Source: a virus. From it: a stretch of DNA of 28,193 nucleotides. This document shows positions 7,561 to 15,868 of the stretch, one piece after another; within the stretch, counting starts at the first letter, position 1, and the number at the start of each line of letters is the position of its first letter. The notes below the pieces were generated by a model that was given only the letters and a program-made list of their open reading frames with translations, was not told where the DNA came from and ran no database searches. Where the stretch lies: IMG/VR virus record IMGVR_UViG_3300037225_000617, positions 1 through 28,193 of that record; one strand, written 5' to 3'. A program made the translations under genes and the position numbers.

Positions 7561-8190
7561 TTAAGCCTTACAAATAGTTAAGTAAAATTCTGAGACTCCC
7601 GTAAGGTAATCCATAAATTTTTTATACGCTACCTCGCTTTCTAGTACTGCGGTTAGCCCTGCTAAGATTCCATATATTATCCCAACTGCTACACAACCCT
7701 CAATATCTTTTACTGTATTCGCTACATGAAATAATACGTCTGTTCTACCACCTGGTACATCCATTATCTGAAAGCATTCCCCATGTTTTGGGTGAATAGT
7801 TCTTTTAACAGCATAATTTCCTTCTGGAATACAACTGATAAAAGCTTGATTATTTTTATCAGGAAGCTCTAAGGTCTTTACTAATTCGGTTCCGTCTTTT
7901 AGTAATAAAATCCCTAAAGTCTCCTTCTCCTGATAAGTACGTTTAAGCGTCAGCTCCACCCCTCCGTTATAAGCAGGAGTAAATACCGCAGGCGCTGGTT
8001 CAGGGTTAGGCGTCGGCTTAGTATCAGGCTTAGGATCAGTCCCTTGGTTGGGTGTAAGGTTGGGTGATAAGTTGGGTGAAGATGAAGGCGTCGGATGAGG
8101 ATCGGGACTAACTATAGGAATAACTGGTACAATAGGAGTAGGCGTATTACTCTTAAATAAACTCATTATCCAATCAAAGAAATTACCCAT
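7561..8190 (-). CDS. Proline-rich DUF5675-like protein
   Basis: A 209-residue protein. Residues 1-14 are a hydrophobic/aromatic start (MGNFFDWIMSLF). Residues 15-75 are a Pro/Thr/Ser/Asn linker of PTPxP and PNLxPN units. Residues 78-209 match my memory of the DUF5675 pattern: VELTLKRTYQEKETLG, TLELP, a conserved IPEGNYAVKR turn, VPGGRTDVLFHVANTVKDIEGCVAVG, then a C-terminal helix. DUF5675 proteins occur widely in phages and their biochemical role is unresolved. The gene lies inside the endonuclease-flanked segment of the neck region. GGAGG lies about six bases before its ATG. The linker suggests the domain is held on a flexible tether, perhaps on the virion, which is inference. Confidence 0.75.
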   Translation of the reverse strand: MGNFFDWIMSLFKSNTPTPIVPVIPIVSPDPHPTPSSSPNLSPNLTPNQGTDPKPDTKPTPNPEPAPAVFTPAYNGGVELTLKRTYQEKETLGILLLKDGTELVKTLELPDKNNQAFISCIPEGNYAVKRTIHPKHGECFQIMDVPGGRTDVLFHVANTVKDIEGCVAVGIIYGILAGLTAVLESEVAYKKFMDYLTGVSEFYLTICKA

Positions 8191-8293
8191 TAATTACCTC
8201 CATTAAAGCACTTTCTACTACCTTAACCAAGTCCTCTAATTCTCCTCCTAAGCCTACTTCTATTTCTACACCTTCTTTATCTGCTATAATTAT
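8183..8293 (-). other. Possible 36-residue frame without standard start
   Basis: An open frame fills the 99-base gap between the genes at 8290-9945 and 7561-8190 and overlaps both. It reads IIIADKEGVEIEVG and continues to ALMEVING before TAA at 8183. The only start candidates are ATA or ATT, eight or more bases after AGAGG. The acidic, amphipathic product looks protein-like. No ATG, GTG or TTG start precedes most of it, so it may be a remnant or a chance frame. The stretch otherwise holds only the ribosome-binding site of the downstream gene. Confidence 0.2.
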
Positions 8294-9945
8294 TTTAGAT
8301 ACCTCTTCTCTAACTTATCAAACATCGAAGGCGTCACTACCTTAGTATCGTAAATGTCTTTAGCCAGTACTTCATAATCCCCGCCCTCTAACTTATATTC
8401 CTTAAGCCTGAGGGTCTTAAACTCACGAGATATCGGATATTTGGTAATCAAACCATTAGTCGTCTTAATAAATTCTAAAGTAGCTTCTGCTTCTCCCTTA
8501 AGCTTTAAATTGTAAGCTACCACCGAATAAAGGTATTCATTTATATCCTTATCTTCGTAAGCTTTGTAAGGCTTAATCCATTCCTTATTCTTTATAATAG
8601 CATAAACGGGAGTCTTCAATTCCTCTGAAGTGTATTCTATACCTTCAGGTAAATCCTCTGAAAGCGGTACATCCAAACCCATGCCTTTAATCCTATCTAC
8701 CTCAGCTTGGAAGAAAACACCATGCGCTCCCCCAAAGTCGTATCCTGCTCTCTCTTGTAGGAGTTTTACGTGTATAAGCTCGTGAGCCATAATTTTTTCA
8801 AATAACGAGGAGTCCATCCGATATTTACCACTAATCACTAACTCAGTTACCTCAGCTTTATCCCCCAACCGCGTCGCCTTAACCTTACCCAAATCCCTAG
8901 CAATATTCCCGTAACGCATCTCAAAACCTAAATCAAGCTTCCCCTCAAAATACTTGTCGTTAAGCTCTCTAGCCGTAGCTTGGATATCGTAAGAATTAAC
9001 AGAAGCCGACGCTATCTTAACAGCCGTACCCCCCTTCTCATTTACTTCACGTAAAAAAGCCCCTAACTCTACCTTATTATGAATCGACTGCCCCTCCAAG
9101 AAATCATCTGCAAAATCTATAAAAACAATAAAACCTTCCTCCAACTTCTCTTTAATAAATGGTATAGCTACATCAATACCCTCTACCGTCGCAGTCATAT
9201 TAAGCCATGTACCCATAGCATACCACCGAACATACCCCATTCGATACGCCTCCATTAAAGCCCCACTATGCGAGCTATCCGACGCGTCTACATCTTTATC
9301 CTCCTTCGGATTTCTACCTAAAATAGTTTCCGCCGTATACCAAGAATGAGATACCCCTAAAGGCAAATTAATTATCTCCCCATCAGGAGCAATAAAACCC
9401 CGATCCTTATCTATAGCCGACGCCTCCGAAAGCAAGGCCGACGTAATTGAATGAACATCCTCCATCAAATTAGTAGAAGAGGAAGAAGCCGACGCTTCTC
9501 TATCATCCAAAGCTTCCTTGATTATTTCAAAATTACCCTCAGAACCAGATATCTTAGTATCCTGCACTAACTGAAAAGGAACACCCTCTACCTTAACTAC
9601 CGTCCCTTCTTCCAAAGTATCCTTATCTCCCCAATTCCCTTCCTTTATCTCAAGCAAAGCCGTCTCCAACTTATCCAAATCATCATACTCTTTGTAAGGT
9701 ACTCCGATTTTTTCCAAAAGTTCTTTTTCAAGAGCCGTCTGTTCTCCCCCTAAATAGAACACTATATAGTCCGCCTTAAGCATTTCCGCTATCTCTTCAT
9801 AGATATCCTTTACTGGGTCGTAATCCGCTTTTACTGGATTATAAAAAGTGAGATCAGTAAACTTAGCGATAATAGGAGTACGCCAATCAGGTTTAACCGA
9901 ACCACCTAAGAAGACGGTAGGTTTGGTACTTTTATCGTTAGGCAT
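8290..9945 (-). CDS. Deoxyribosyltransferase-like and SprT-like peptidase fusion
   Basis: A 551-residue protein in three parts. Residues about 8-95 resemble the nucleoside 2-deoxyribosyltransferase-like fold: VFLGGSV, DWR at 20-22, FYNP, then ADYIVFYL. Residues about 155-280 form a middle domain with RGFIAPDGEIINL and a later GYVRWYAMG, a layout I associate with phage proteins without a known role. Residues about 320-430 look like a SprT-like zinc peptidase: HELIH at 388-392 and a candidate third ligand at His408 (GGAHGVFF). The C-terminal 120 residues are unassigned. The ATG overlaps the upstream endonuclease stop codon (TAATG), and GAGG of its ribosome-binding site lies inside that endonuclease gene. 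Substrates and true activity are unknown. The deoxyribosyltransferase part could be only a binding fold. Confidence 0.75.
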   Translation of the reverse strand: MPNDKSTKPTVFLGGSVKPDWRTPIIAKFTDLTFYNPVKADYDPVKDIYEEIAEMLKADYIVFYLGGEQTALEKELLEKIGVPYKEYDDLDKLETALLEIKEGNWGDKDTLEEGTVVKVEGVPFQLVQDTKISGSEGNFEIIKEALDDREASASSSSTNLMEDVHSITSALLSEASAIDKDRGFIAPDGEIINLPLGVSHSWYTAETILGRNPKEDKDVDASDSSHSGALMEAYRMGYVRWYAMGTWLNMTATVEGIDVAIPFIKEKLEEGFIVFIDFADDFLEGQSIHNKVELGAFLREVNEKGGTAVKIASASVNSYDIQATARELNDKYFEGKLDLGFEMRYGNIARDLGKVKATRLGDKAEVTELVISGKYRMDSSLFEKIMAHELIHVKLLQERAGYDFGGAHGVFFQAEVDRIKGMGLDVPLSEDLPEGIEYTSEELKTPVYAIIKNKEWIKPYKAYEDKDINEYLYSVVAYNLKLKGEAEATLEFIKTTNGLITKYPISREFKTLRLKEYKLEGGDYEVLAKDIYDTKVVTPSMFDKLEKRYLK

Positions 9946-11084
9946 TAGGCTACCTCTGATAAAAGCACACTAAAATATTCAGGAGAGTCTATTTGAAGCT
10001 CTTCCTGATTCTCTTTATTTTCTTGCTGACGCTTATTTTCATAATATCTCTTAAGACCTTCAGATACCCTTTTTCTTTGCTCTTCAGTTTTTTTAACTCC
10101 CTTTACCCTAGCACGAAGTTTTTCTACCCACTCCTCAGACATCTTTCTGCCTTTCAATTTAGCAGATATTTTAGCCTTAGTCTCCTCAGCCATGGGCTTT
10201 CCATATTGATAGCACTGCGGGCCAGTTCTTGGTATCGTCCTTTTATCTATTTTTGGCTTTAATATATCAATATCATAGTTTGGATTTTCTTCTAAATGCT
10301 TTTTATGCCAATATTCTCTTTTAGCTTCTGCAATTTTTTGTTTGTGCTCCTCCGAAAAAGACTTTCCTTTTCTTGCTTCTGACATTTTTCTACGAGCCTC
10401 GTCAGAAGCATGTTTTCCCATATTTATTTCAGATAAATGCTTTTTAACTTCCTCAGACCTAACTTTACCTGTATTAGCTCTAGAAATTTTAGCTTTTCGC
10501 TCTTCTGAAGCAGGTATCCCAAAATTAGGAGATAATTCCCCACTCTTTCCATACATAGGATTGTTCTCGCCAGACATTGCTTCAGATATCTTTTCCTTTG
10601 ACACTTCTGACATCTTTTTACCTTTTTGTGCATCAGATATCCTTTTTCTAGTCTCTTCAGAAAGATTCTCTACTTTATGTGCATCAGAAATTTTAGCCTT
10701 AGTTTCATCAGAATGAACCCTACCAAAAAAGGGATTTCCTTCTCCTGACATCATTTCTGATTGCTGTTTTAATCTTTCTGGAGAAGGATGCTTTCCAAAC
10801 ATAGGATTGTCTGGCCCTGTGCCCCCGCCATCTCCGCCAACGTTTATATTGTAACCTATTTTCTTATTTCTAGCATCTAACTCTTTTATCCAGTACTGTT
10901 CCCTTTCGTTAATATTTTCTTTAGTACAAACCTCTAAAATTTCTTTCTTAAAATTCTCTTTTCCGTATTTAGTAATAGCATACTTCAATAACTTTCCTGA
11001 GCCCAAATAACTTTTCACGTTAAGGGCATCTTTTCCAACATAAAACTTTCCGTTAATAAGATTTGTCGTTTTGTAAATTATCAT
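9945..11084 (-). CDS. GIY-YIG homing endonuclease with NUMOD3 repeats
   Basis: A 379-residue paralogue of the protein at 6123-7559. The nuclease domain (about residues 1-90) shows IIYKTTNLINGKFYVGK, YLGSGK and the catalytic-Glu segment EREQYWI, followed by IGYNINVGGDG. About ten NUMOD3-like units follow, for example NPMFGKHPS, NPFFGRVHS and SEETKAKISDA, then a Gln/Glu/Asn-rich tail. NUMOD3 modules contact DNA and set the cut site. The ribosome-binding site upstream is weak (GAGAATTAG). The last codons overlap the start of the downstream peptidase fusion gene by one base and supply its ribosome-binding site. Like its paralogue it is visibly AT-richer than the structural genes. The two endonucleases bracket two non-structural genes. 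Confidence 0.92.
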   Translation of the reverse strand: MIIYKTTNLINGKFYVGKDALNVKSYLGSGKLLKYAITKYGKENFKKEILEVCTKENINEREQYWIKELDARNKKIGYNINVGGDGGGTGPDNPMFGKHPSPERLKQQSEMMSGEGNPFFGRVHSDETKAKISDAHKVENLSEETRKRISDAQKGKKMSEVSKEKISEAMSGENNPMYGKSGELSPNFGIPASEERKAKISRANTGKVRSEEVKKHLSEINMGKHASDEARRKMSEARKGKSFSEEHKQKIAEAKREYWHKKHLEENPNYDIDILKPKIDKRTIPRTGPQCYQYGKPMAEETKAKISAKLKGRKMSEEWVEKLRARVKGVKKTEEQRKRVSEGLKRYYENKRQQENKENQEELQIDSPEYFSVLLSEVA

Positions 11085-11100
11085 AATGTAAACTAATTCT

Positions 11101-11958
11101 CTAGCCGTAAAAGGTGTTCTGCATCGTACTTTGTAAACTGAGGCAGCGCGTGGTATACAAAGGAAAACGCCCTGAATTCATTCCTTTACCTCCGCGTAAA
11201 TCATGGAAAGCTTTATCTCTTTTCCAAGTAACTTTAGCTTGTTGATATTGTGCATCAAGACTTCTTGCATTCTGGTAGAAATTCGACCGATCCACTTGGA
11301 AGGATAATTCATCGCTGTAATTTATCCGATTATAATTTTCGAAAACGCCCATTGCTGAAAGGGCAAAAATAAATCCTCCGAGTATTACTAACCCATTATT
11401 TTCACTATACATAAAAGGAAACGAATATTCTTGTGGCGAAGGAGGCGTCTGCCCAATATCTAAACGAGCATCATCTACAAAACTGTACAACTCTTCATCC
11501 GACCAACGATTTCTAGGAGAGTCTATTAGGTATCTCCTTGATCTCTTATCTCCTAAACGCAATCTAAGAGCATTAACAAAATACTGCTCCACAGGAATTT
11601 CAGCCGCTGCAAAGGTAAGAACATGAGTTACAGGAGTTATTCCCGTAGCCGAGCCAGTAAAAGTAAAAACATAAGTTCCTGCCCCTAATGCATCACCATT
11701 ACTGTTTTTCATTAAAAAGTTATAAGACCAAACCCCACGGGAATCATCTACCCGAGAAAGTGGCTTCATTACTTTTATGTCAGTAAGAGGTTGCCCATCT
11801 TTAGTAATGGATACAGAATAAGTAGTGGGGTCAAAATATTGATTAGTTGCGGGATCGACAAAATCTATGCTGACCGAACAATAATCTTTAGCTATAGAAA
11901 TGCCTTGGACTGAAGTGGCTTGAACCTGTGATCCATTAAGCATATTTAATGTTGACAT
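11101..11958 (-). CDS. Connector/neck protein with N-terminal Ig-like domain
   Basis: A 285-residue protein. Residues about 25-117 resemble an Ig-like beta sandwich (SVSIDFVDPATNQYFDPTTY, GTYVFTFTGSATG). Residues about 120-260 are mostly helical, with LRLRLGDKRSRRYLIDSP, RWSDEELYSFVDDARLDIG and FALSAMGVFENYNR. This last region recalls phage head-tail connector or neck proteins that bind below the portal. The gene follows the head genes and precedes the tail genes, which fits. The start at 11958 uses AGAGGCGTTAAT. An in-frame ATG five codons later is possible. The gene overlaps the previous one by 13 bases, suggesting coupled translation. The exact ring it forms cannot be told from sequence. 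Confidence 0.6.
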   Translation of the reverse strand: MSTLNMLNGSQVQATSVQGISIAKDYCSVSIDFVDPATNQYFDPTTYSVSITKDGQPLTDIKVMKPLSRVDDSRGVWSYNFLMKNSNGDALGAGTYVFTFTGSATGITPVTHVLTFAAAEIPVEQYFVNALRLRLGDKRSRRYLIDSPRNRWSDEELYSFVDDARLDIGQTPPSPQEYSFPFMYSENNGLVILGGFIFALSAMGVFENYNRINYSDELSFQVDRSNFYQNARSLDAQYQQAKVTWKRDKAFHDLRGGKGMNSGRFPLYTTRCLSLQSTMQNTFYG

Positions 11959-12446
11959 ATTAACGCCTCTTTAATTGCTGAGATACTGGCTCTTAACGTT
12001 ATCTGAGTACGGCCATCCTCATTGTTGCAATCCGTCTCCATTTCACTCGTCAATTGCTGATTAATTTTCTCGTCGAATTTGCGTGGAGGATGATCGTCTA
12101 CGATGAAGGGGTCGAGGACGGCTTGTTTGATATCGGAGAAGGCGTCGGCTATAGCCTTATCTGTAGTAGAGGCGTCGGCTAAAACCTTCTCTGCCCCAAT
12201 AATAGCACTATCGCTAACTAAGTTATCTTCTTGTTTGAATTCTTTACTAAGGATACCGACTTCTCTTAGCCCATTTTTGATATCAGAATCTACTGAGAAA
12301 TTGAATTCGCCTAGAAAGTCGTTTAGAGAATTGTTTTTTTCCAGCATTTTAGAAACCCCAAATTTTTCAAGTAGCTCAGCCAAGCTTTCTTCAATTGAAT
12401 CAAGTATCAAATCAGCTAATTTCTCTCCTACTATTTCTTTTTCCAT
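11946..12446 (-). CDS. Hypothetical protein, helical and acidic
   Basis: A 166-residue, predominantly helical acidic protein (MEKEIVGEKLADLILDS...). It has repeated short helices (KVLADASTTDKAIADAFSD, ASISAIKEALICQH) and no recognised family. It lies between a large head-module protein and the connector-like gene, and overlaps the latter by 13 bases. The start at 12446 is preceded by TAGGA with suitable spacing. A head accessory or assembly role is possible only by position. The pattern AISAIKEAL also resembles a helix in the neighbouring protein at 12465-14450 (AGISAIGEALKA), which may reflect a shared interaction helix. Confidence 0.65.
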   Translation of the reverse strand: MEKEIVGEKLADLILDSIEESLAELLEKFGVSKMLEKNNSLNDFLGEFNFSVDSDIKNGLREVGILSKEFKQEDNLVSDSAIIGAEKVLADASTTDKAIADAFSDIKQAVLDPFIVDDHPPRKFDEKINQQLTSEMETDCNNEDGRTQITLRASISAIKEALICQH

Positions 12447-12464
12447 TAGCCATTCCTACCTTCC

Positions 12465-14450
12465 TTATTGCGGTTTGATAGTAGTTACGTCAGTGCCTTC
12501 TGGAACTAATGTAATGGCTTTAGTATTGGGGTCAACGGCTGTAGGTATTACCCGCTTATCTGCTCCTGATTCGTCTTTAATGGTTATAGGCTGTCCTAGT
12601 GGGATAGTAGCGTCATCAGCTTTCTTCACTGTATTAGCCATTTTGTCTAAGCCATCTACTGTAAAGGTCAAGCCAGAGGGATTCCAATTCACGTAAACGC
12701 CAGAACTTTGTGTGATTTTAACGCTTTCTATTAGTGGCTTTTTAGTCATAGAATCCGTGGTATCTATGCCAGTAGCAGGAGTAGCTATTGAGGCAGGGCC
12801 TTCGGAAGGCGCTATAGCACTAGTTTTAGCGCCTTCGAGAGTCATCTTCTGTTCAATTATTTCAGGCTTCTTTTCTTTTTCTAATTCTCTAGCTTTAGCG
12901 TCACTAGGGATATCTTTATGCCCACCTCCGGCACCAGGATGCCCCATATGACCTGCTTCTTTAGCCTTATTCATAACTAACTGTCTAAATTTGATGGCTG
13001 AGCCATAAGGACTACCCATATCCTCTAATGCTTGTTCTACGGCTAATACCTTATTGATATCTCCGCCTACTTCTTCTAGCGTCCATTCAATGTTTCTGTT
13101 GACGAAGGATTCCGCGATTTCTTGAGGGGTAGCGCCCTCGGAAGCAATTACTTTAGAACCTTCTTTATATCTAGCTATTTCGGCCATTATCTTTTTAAGA
13201 TTACTAGTAAGCATTTCGTTAGCATTTAAAACATTGGCGTCAAGCATTTCCTGGAAAACACGGCCAACGGCTTCAGGGTCTCTTACTTCTTCGCCCCCAA
13301 TAACCGCGTCTATTAAGTCTTGATAAGTAAAACCGTCTAATAAGCTGTCTTCCGTAGAGAAAGGAAATTCGGTAGCTAACTTCTTAGACGCGTCTACTTC
13401 CTTAAAAACGGGTTTAAAAACATGGTCATATTTGTCATAAAGCTTTAACTTAGCGTCGGCTTCGTTCTCCGCTTCTACCGTATCAGTGATAGGATAGAAG
13501 ATACCGATGGCGTCTTTTTTACGTCCAGTAAAAGATACTTCGTAAAGCTTAGCTACTTTCTTAGAAGCACTCTTTTCTTTAGCAGACTTCTCATCCCTTT
13601 TCTCCACAGGGTCTTTCTCAGCACGAGCCAGTATTTCAGGAAAATCTGGCTTCGCTTTCAAAGCTTCGCCGATAGCGGAAATGCCTGCCTTAATATCAGA
13701 GGTCTCTGGATTAAATTCTTCTATTTTCTGACGAAGACGAAAGTTCTTACGCTCTTCATTGTCTTTAGGCATTTCATATTTCTTAGGAGTATAGATTTTC
13801 TTTTGGTCTTCGGTAGCTGTCGTACCTTCTTTAGTTTCTAAACCGAAGGCATTGCCTTTACCTTCAGAAATGGCTTTGCGGTCTTCGCCAAAAATCAGAG
13901 TGGCCGTCTTTTTTGAGGAACGCTTAAATCTATCCATAAACGGTCTTTTCGGAGCAAAAGACGGGTCTCCCGTTACACCTACATCTTCTGGTGAAATGTT
14001 TATAAAAATTCCTGCGATATCGTGAAACATTGCTGCCTCTTGCTTCTTATCTACCGGCGTTAGCGTCAAAATGCCGTCCGCATATTCCACACCTGCCGAG
14101 GGATAATCAATTTTGTAACCCTCAACCAAGCCATCCACGTCATCAGTTTTAATTGATTTAACCCGGTCATCATTGACGTAAATAGATACCTCCGTCATAC
14201 CTTGAAAATCTTGTTCCCCTACCTGGGCGTAAGGAAGCTGTGAAGGAATATCTTTACTCTTTTTAGGTGCGGCTTGTTTCAGGTATGCCTTCACTTCGAC
14301 CTGCTCTTTAAGGGAGGCTTTGTCCAAGAAGGAGACGATGTGGTCGTTACCCTGGGCCGTGGCCAATACTTTTAACTGAGCAATACTGGCGTCGGCTTTT
14401 CCAGCGGTCTTAACATCATCTAAGAATCTGCGATGAGAGAATAATAGCAT
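12465..14450 (-). CDS. Large head-module protein, unknown function
   Basis: A 661-residue Lys/Ala/Glu-rich protein. The first 60 residues are helical. Residues about 85-190 form a mixed domain (TEVSIYVNDDRVKSI, FHDIAGIFINISPEDVG). Residues about 302-345 contain YEVSFTGRKKDAIGIFYPI followed by an acidic helix, a pattern I have seen in other phage proteins but cannot name. A His/Gly-rich spot (HMGHPGAGGGH, 501-511) precedes charged linkers. The last 90 residues look beta-rich (VYVNWNPSGLTFTVDG). The ATG at 14450 has an excellent site (GGAGGAACAAA). The gene sits between capsid and connector genes, so an internal head protein, ejected protein or assembly factor is possible. None is established. 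Confidence 0.65.
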   Translation of the reverse strand: MLLFSHRRFLDDVKTAGKADASIAQLKVLATAQGNDHIVSFLDKASLKEQVEVKAYLKQAAPKKSKDIPSQLPYAQVGEQDFQGMTEVSIYVNDDRVKSIKTDDVDGLVEGYKIDYPSAGVEYADGILTLTPVDKKQEAAMFHDIAGIFINISPEDVGVTGDPSFAPKRPFMDRFKRSSKKTATLIFGEDRKAISEGKGNAFGLETKEGTTATEDQKKIYTPKKYEMPKDNEERKNFRLRQKIEEFNPETSDIKAGISAIGEALKAKPDFPEILARAEKDPVEKRDEKSAKEKSASKKVAKLYEVSFTGRKKDAIGIFYPITDTVEAENEADAKLKLYDKYDHVFKPVFKEVDASKKLATEFPFSTEDSLLDGFTYQDLIDAVIGGEEVRDPEAVGRVFQEMLDANVLNANEMLTSNLKKIMAEIARYKEGSKVIASEGATPQEIAESFVNRNIEWTLEEVGGDINKVLAVEQALEDMGSPYGSAIKFRQLVMNKAKEAGHMGHPGAGGGHKDIPSDAKARELEKEKKPEIIEQKMTLEGAKTSAIAPSEGPASIATPATGIDTTDSMTKKPLIESVKITQSSGVYVNWNPSGLTFTVDGLDKMANTVKKADDATIPLGQPITIKDESGADKRVIPTAVDPNTKAITLVPEGTDVTTIKPQ

Positions 14451-14464
14451 TTTGTTCCTCCACT

Positions 14465-15124
14465 TTATATATTAGTATTGCTCGTCAGGCCAACTACCTT
14501 TAACAGAGCAGTTTTGTTTTCGGGGGTAAGGCTTACATCAGCACCGGGTAACTTCTTGAACAATTCATCAAATACTGCTACCTTCTTATCATTATCCAAA
14601 GCTTCTCCGCCAGCTTGTTCCAAACGATATTGGAATTCGGAAGCAAACTCTTTGTTATCAGCAAATATGCCGATATCCACTAAACAAGTTTCACCAGAAA
14701 TAGTGGCTACGCCATCCTTAACACTAACATCCTTTTGCCCACTAAGCATAGATAAAGCCGTACCTTGTGCCGTCTGCTCCATCTCTTTATACTCTTCAAC
14801 TGCTTCTAACCCTACAGTAGCTGAAGAATCGTCTCTAACTGAGTAAAGGAAGGTAGAACTAGGCGGCGCAGGAATCTCACCACTTGGGTTTTTGTTAGTC
14901 TCTATCGCAGAAGCGACTAATATCTTAGCCACTTCTTTATCAACTGATCCTAATATCATGTCAGGAACTCTTGTATTCTCTACTTTAAGCGGATCATTTA
15001 TCTCACGAGAAACTGGCTGTCTACCAAATAGCTTTTCAAATTTAGCTTTCATCGCTTCTCTAACCACACCAGCATACAGGTAAGCGGTATCTGCGTTTGG
15101 CTTCTCCGAATATACTGTAAACAT
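14465..15124 (-). CDS. Hypothetical head-module protein
   Basis: A 219-residue protein beginning MFTVYSEKPNADTAY. I chose the ATG at 15124 because AAGAGGTAAGC lies directly upstream. A longer frame reaching 15163 would start inside a terminator and lacks such a site. The N-terminal third is helical (VREAMKAKFEKLFG) and the centre has an acidic helix (GLEAVEEYKEMEQTAQG). The rest is mixed, ending TSNTNI. No family is recognised. It follows a terminator, so it either starts a new transcript or depends on read-through. The next gene begins 14 bases after its stop codon. Confidence 0.7.
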   Translation of the reverse strand: MFTVYSEKPNADTAYLYAGVVREAMKAKFEKLFGRQPVSREINDPLKVENTRVPDMILGSVDKEVAKILVASAIETNKNPSGEIPAPPSSTFLYSVRDDSSATVGLEAVEEYKEMEQTAQGTALSMLSGQKDVSVKDGVATISGETCLVDIGIFADNKEFASEFQYRLEQAGGEALDNDKKVAVFDELFKKLPGADVSLTPENKTALLKVVGLTSNTNI

Positions 15125-15137
15125 GCTTACCTCTTTA

Positions 15138-15170
15138 TTAAAAAGGGGCGAGTGGTATCCCACCCACCCC
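15138..15170 (-). terminator. Rho-independent terminator after 222-residue gene
   Basis: On the minus strand the arms GGGGTGGGTGG and CCACTCGCCCC form an 11-bp stem with two G-U pairs and a GATA loop, followed by TTTTT. It lies 25 bases after the stop codon of the gene at 15195-15863 and just upstream of the next gene's ribosome-binding site. Confidence 0.85.
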
Positions 15171-15194
15171 TATGGTTTTCAATTTACTTACTAA

Positions 15195-15863
15195 TTATGC
15201 GTTAGACTGTACCCTCTTCAAGCCCTGGCCTCCCAGAGTTTTCTGCCTCAACTTCTGTTCACGCTTGGATTCCTTGAGTTCCATCTCTTCATAACGCAAA
15301 TCGAAGTCGTTAGGCCTATCATCCACTCTCAACGTCCCTGGTGCGTAAACCGCCTTCTTCGGAGGTATGAAATTCATACCTTCGTCTTCTGAGCGCAAAC
15401 TCACCAAAGCCTTCTGTCCTGCGATACCTGGGATATTCATAGAAGCGCTTCTTAAACCACGGCTTCTATTAATTTCCATCGGTGTATAAAAATCCGTTAA
15501 AGTCACTACTTCCCCAGGATTAAGAGACAATCCCCTGTCGTCTGGGTTGTTTCCATCTCTTAAATCAGGAAAGACCAGAATACTGTCTGACCTATTCTGG
15601 ACTATTTTGTATCGGGGTTCTACTTGCGCTCCTACTGGATCAGCAAGCTTGGCGTTAGGATTGCCCTCGCCAGTATCCCGCTCCGATAACTCTTTCTGGC
15701 TACGCGCCTCTTCTTGCTGACGCGAAGCTAAATCTGCTTTTTTCAAAACTTTGGCCTTCGGCGTAGAATCTACGTTAAGGTCAACATCCAGGCCATTTCC
15801 GCCCTGGTTAGCGGTCTGAAGAGCTACTTCCGCTATCGCGTTTTTGCTCTGTGAATTCTGCAT
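15195..15863 (-). CDS. Capsid-proximal protein flanked by terminators
   Basis: A 222-residue protein of unknown function. Residues 1-80 are polar and probably disordered (QSKNAIAEVALQTANQGG, Lys/Arg/Glu-rich middle). Residues about 82-170 look like a compact beta domain (YKIVQNRSDSILVFPDL, LSLNPGEVVTLTDFYTPMEI). The end is a basic charged helix (EMELKESKREQKLRQKTLGG). The gene follows the capsid gene and lies between two strong terminators, suggesting its own transcript level. The ribosome-binding site AAGGAGGTAATGAA is strong and sits inside a small hairpin. A minor capsid, cement or assembly protein is plausible by location, but I see no specific motif. Confidence 0.7.
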   Translation of the reverse strand: MQNSQSKNAIAEVALQTANQGGNGLDVDLNVDSTPKAKVLKKADLASRQQEEARSQKELSERDTGEGNPNAKLADPVGAQVEPRYKIVQNRSDSILVFPDLRDGNNPDDRGLSLNPGEVVTLTDFYTPMEINRSRGLRSASMNIPGIAGQKALVSLRSEDEGMNFIPPKKAVYAPGTLRVDDRPNDFDLRYEEMELKESKREQKLRQKTLGGQGLKRVQSNA

Positions 15864-15868
15864 TTCAT

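Noticed and set aside
12103-12696. A 197-codon open frame on the plus strand
   Set aside because: It lies opposite two minus-strand genes with good ribosome-binding sites. Its Ser/Leu/Ala-rich product is what antisense of Lys/Glu/Ala coding sequence gives, and it has no Shine-Dalgarno sequence of its own.
15125-15163. A longer N-terminus for the gene at 14465-15124
   Set aside because: The extra 13 codons lie within the terminator stem and its U-run, and the ATG at 15124 has AAGAGGT directly upstream.
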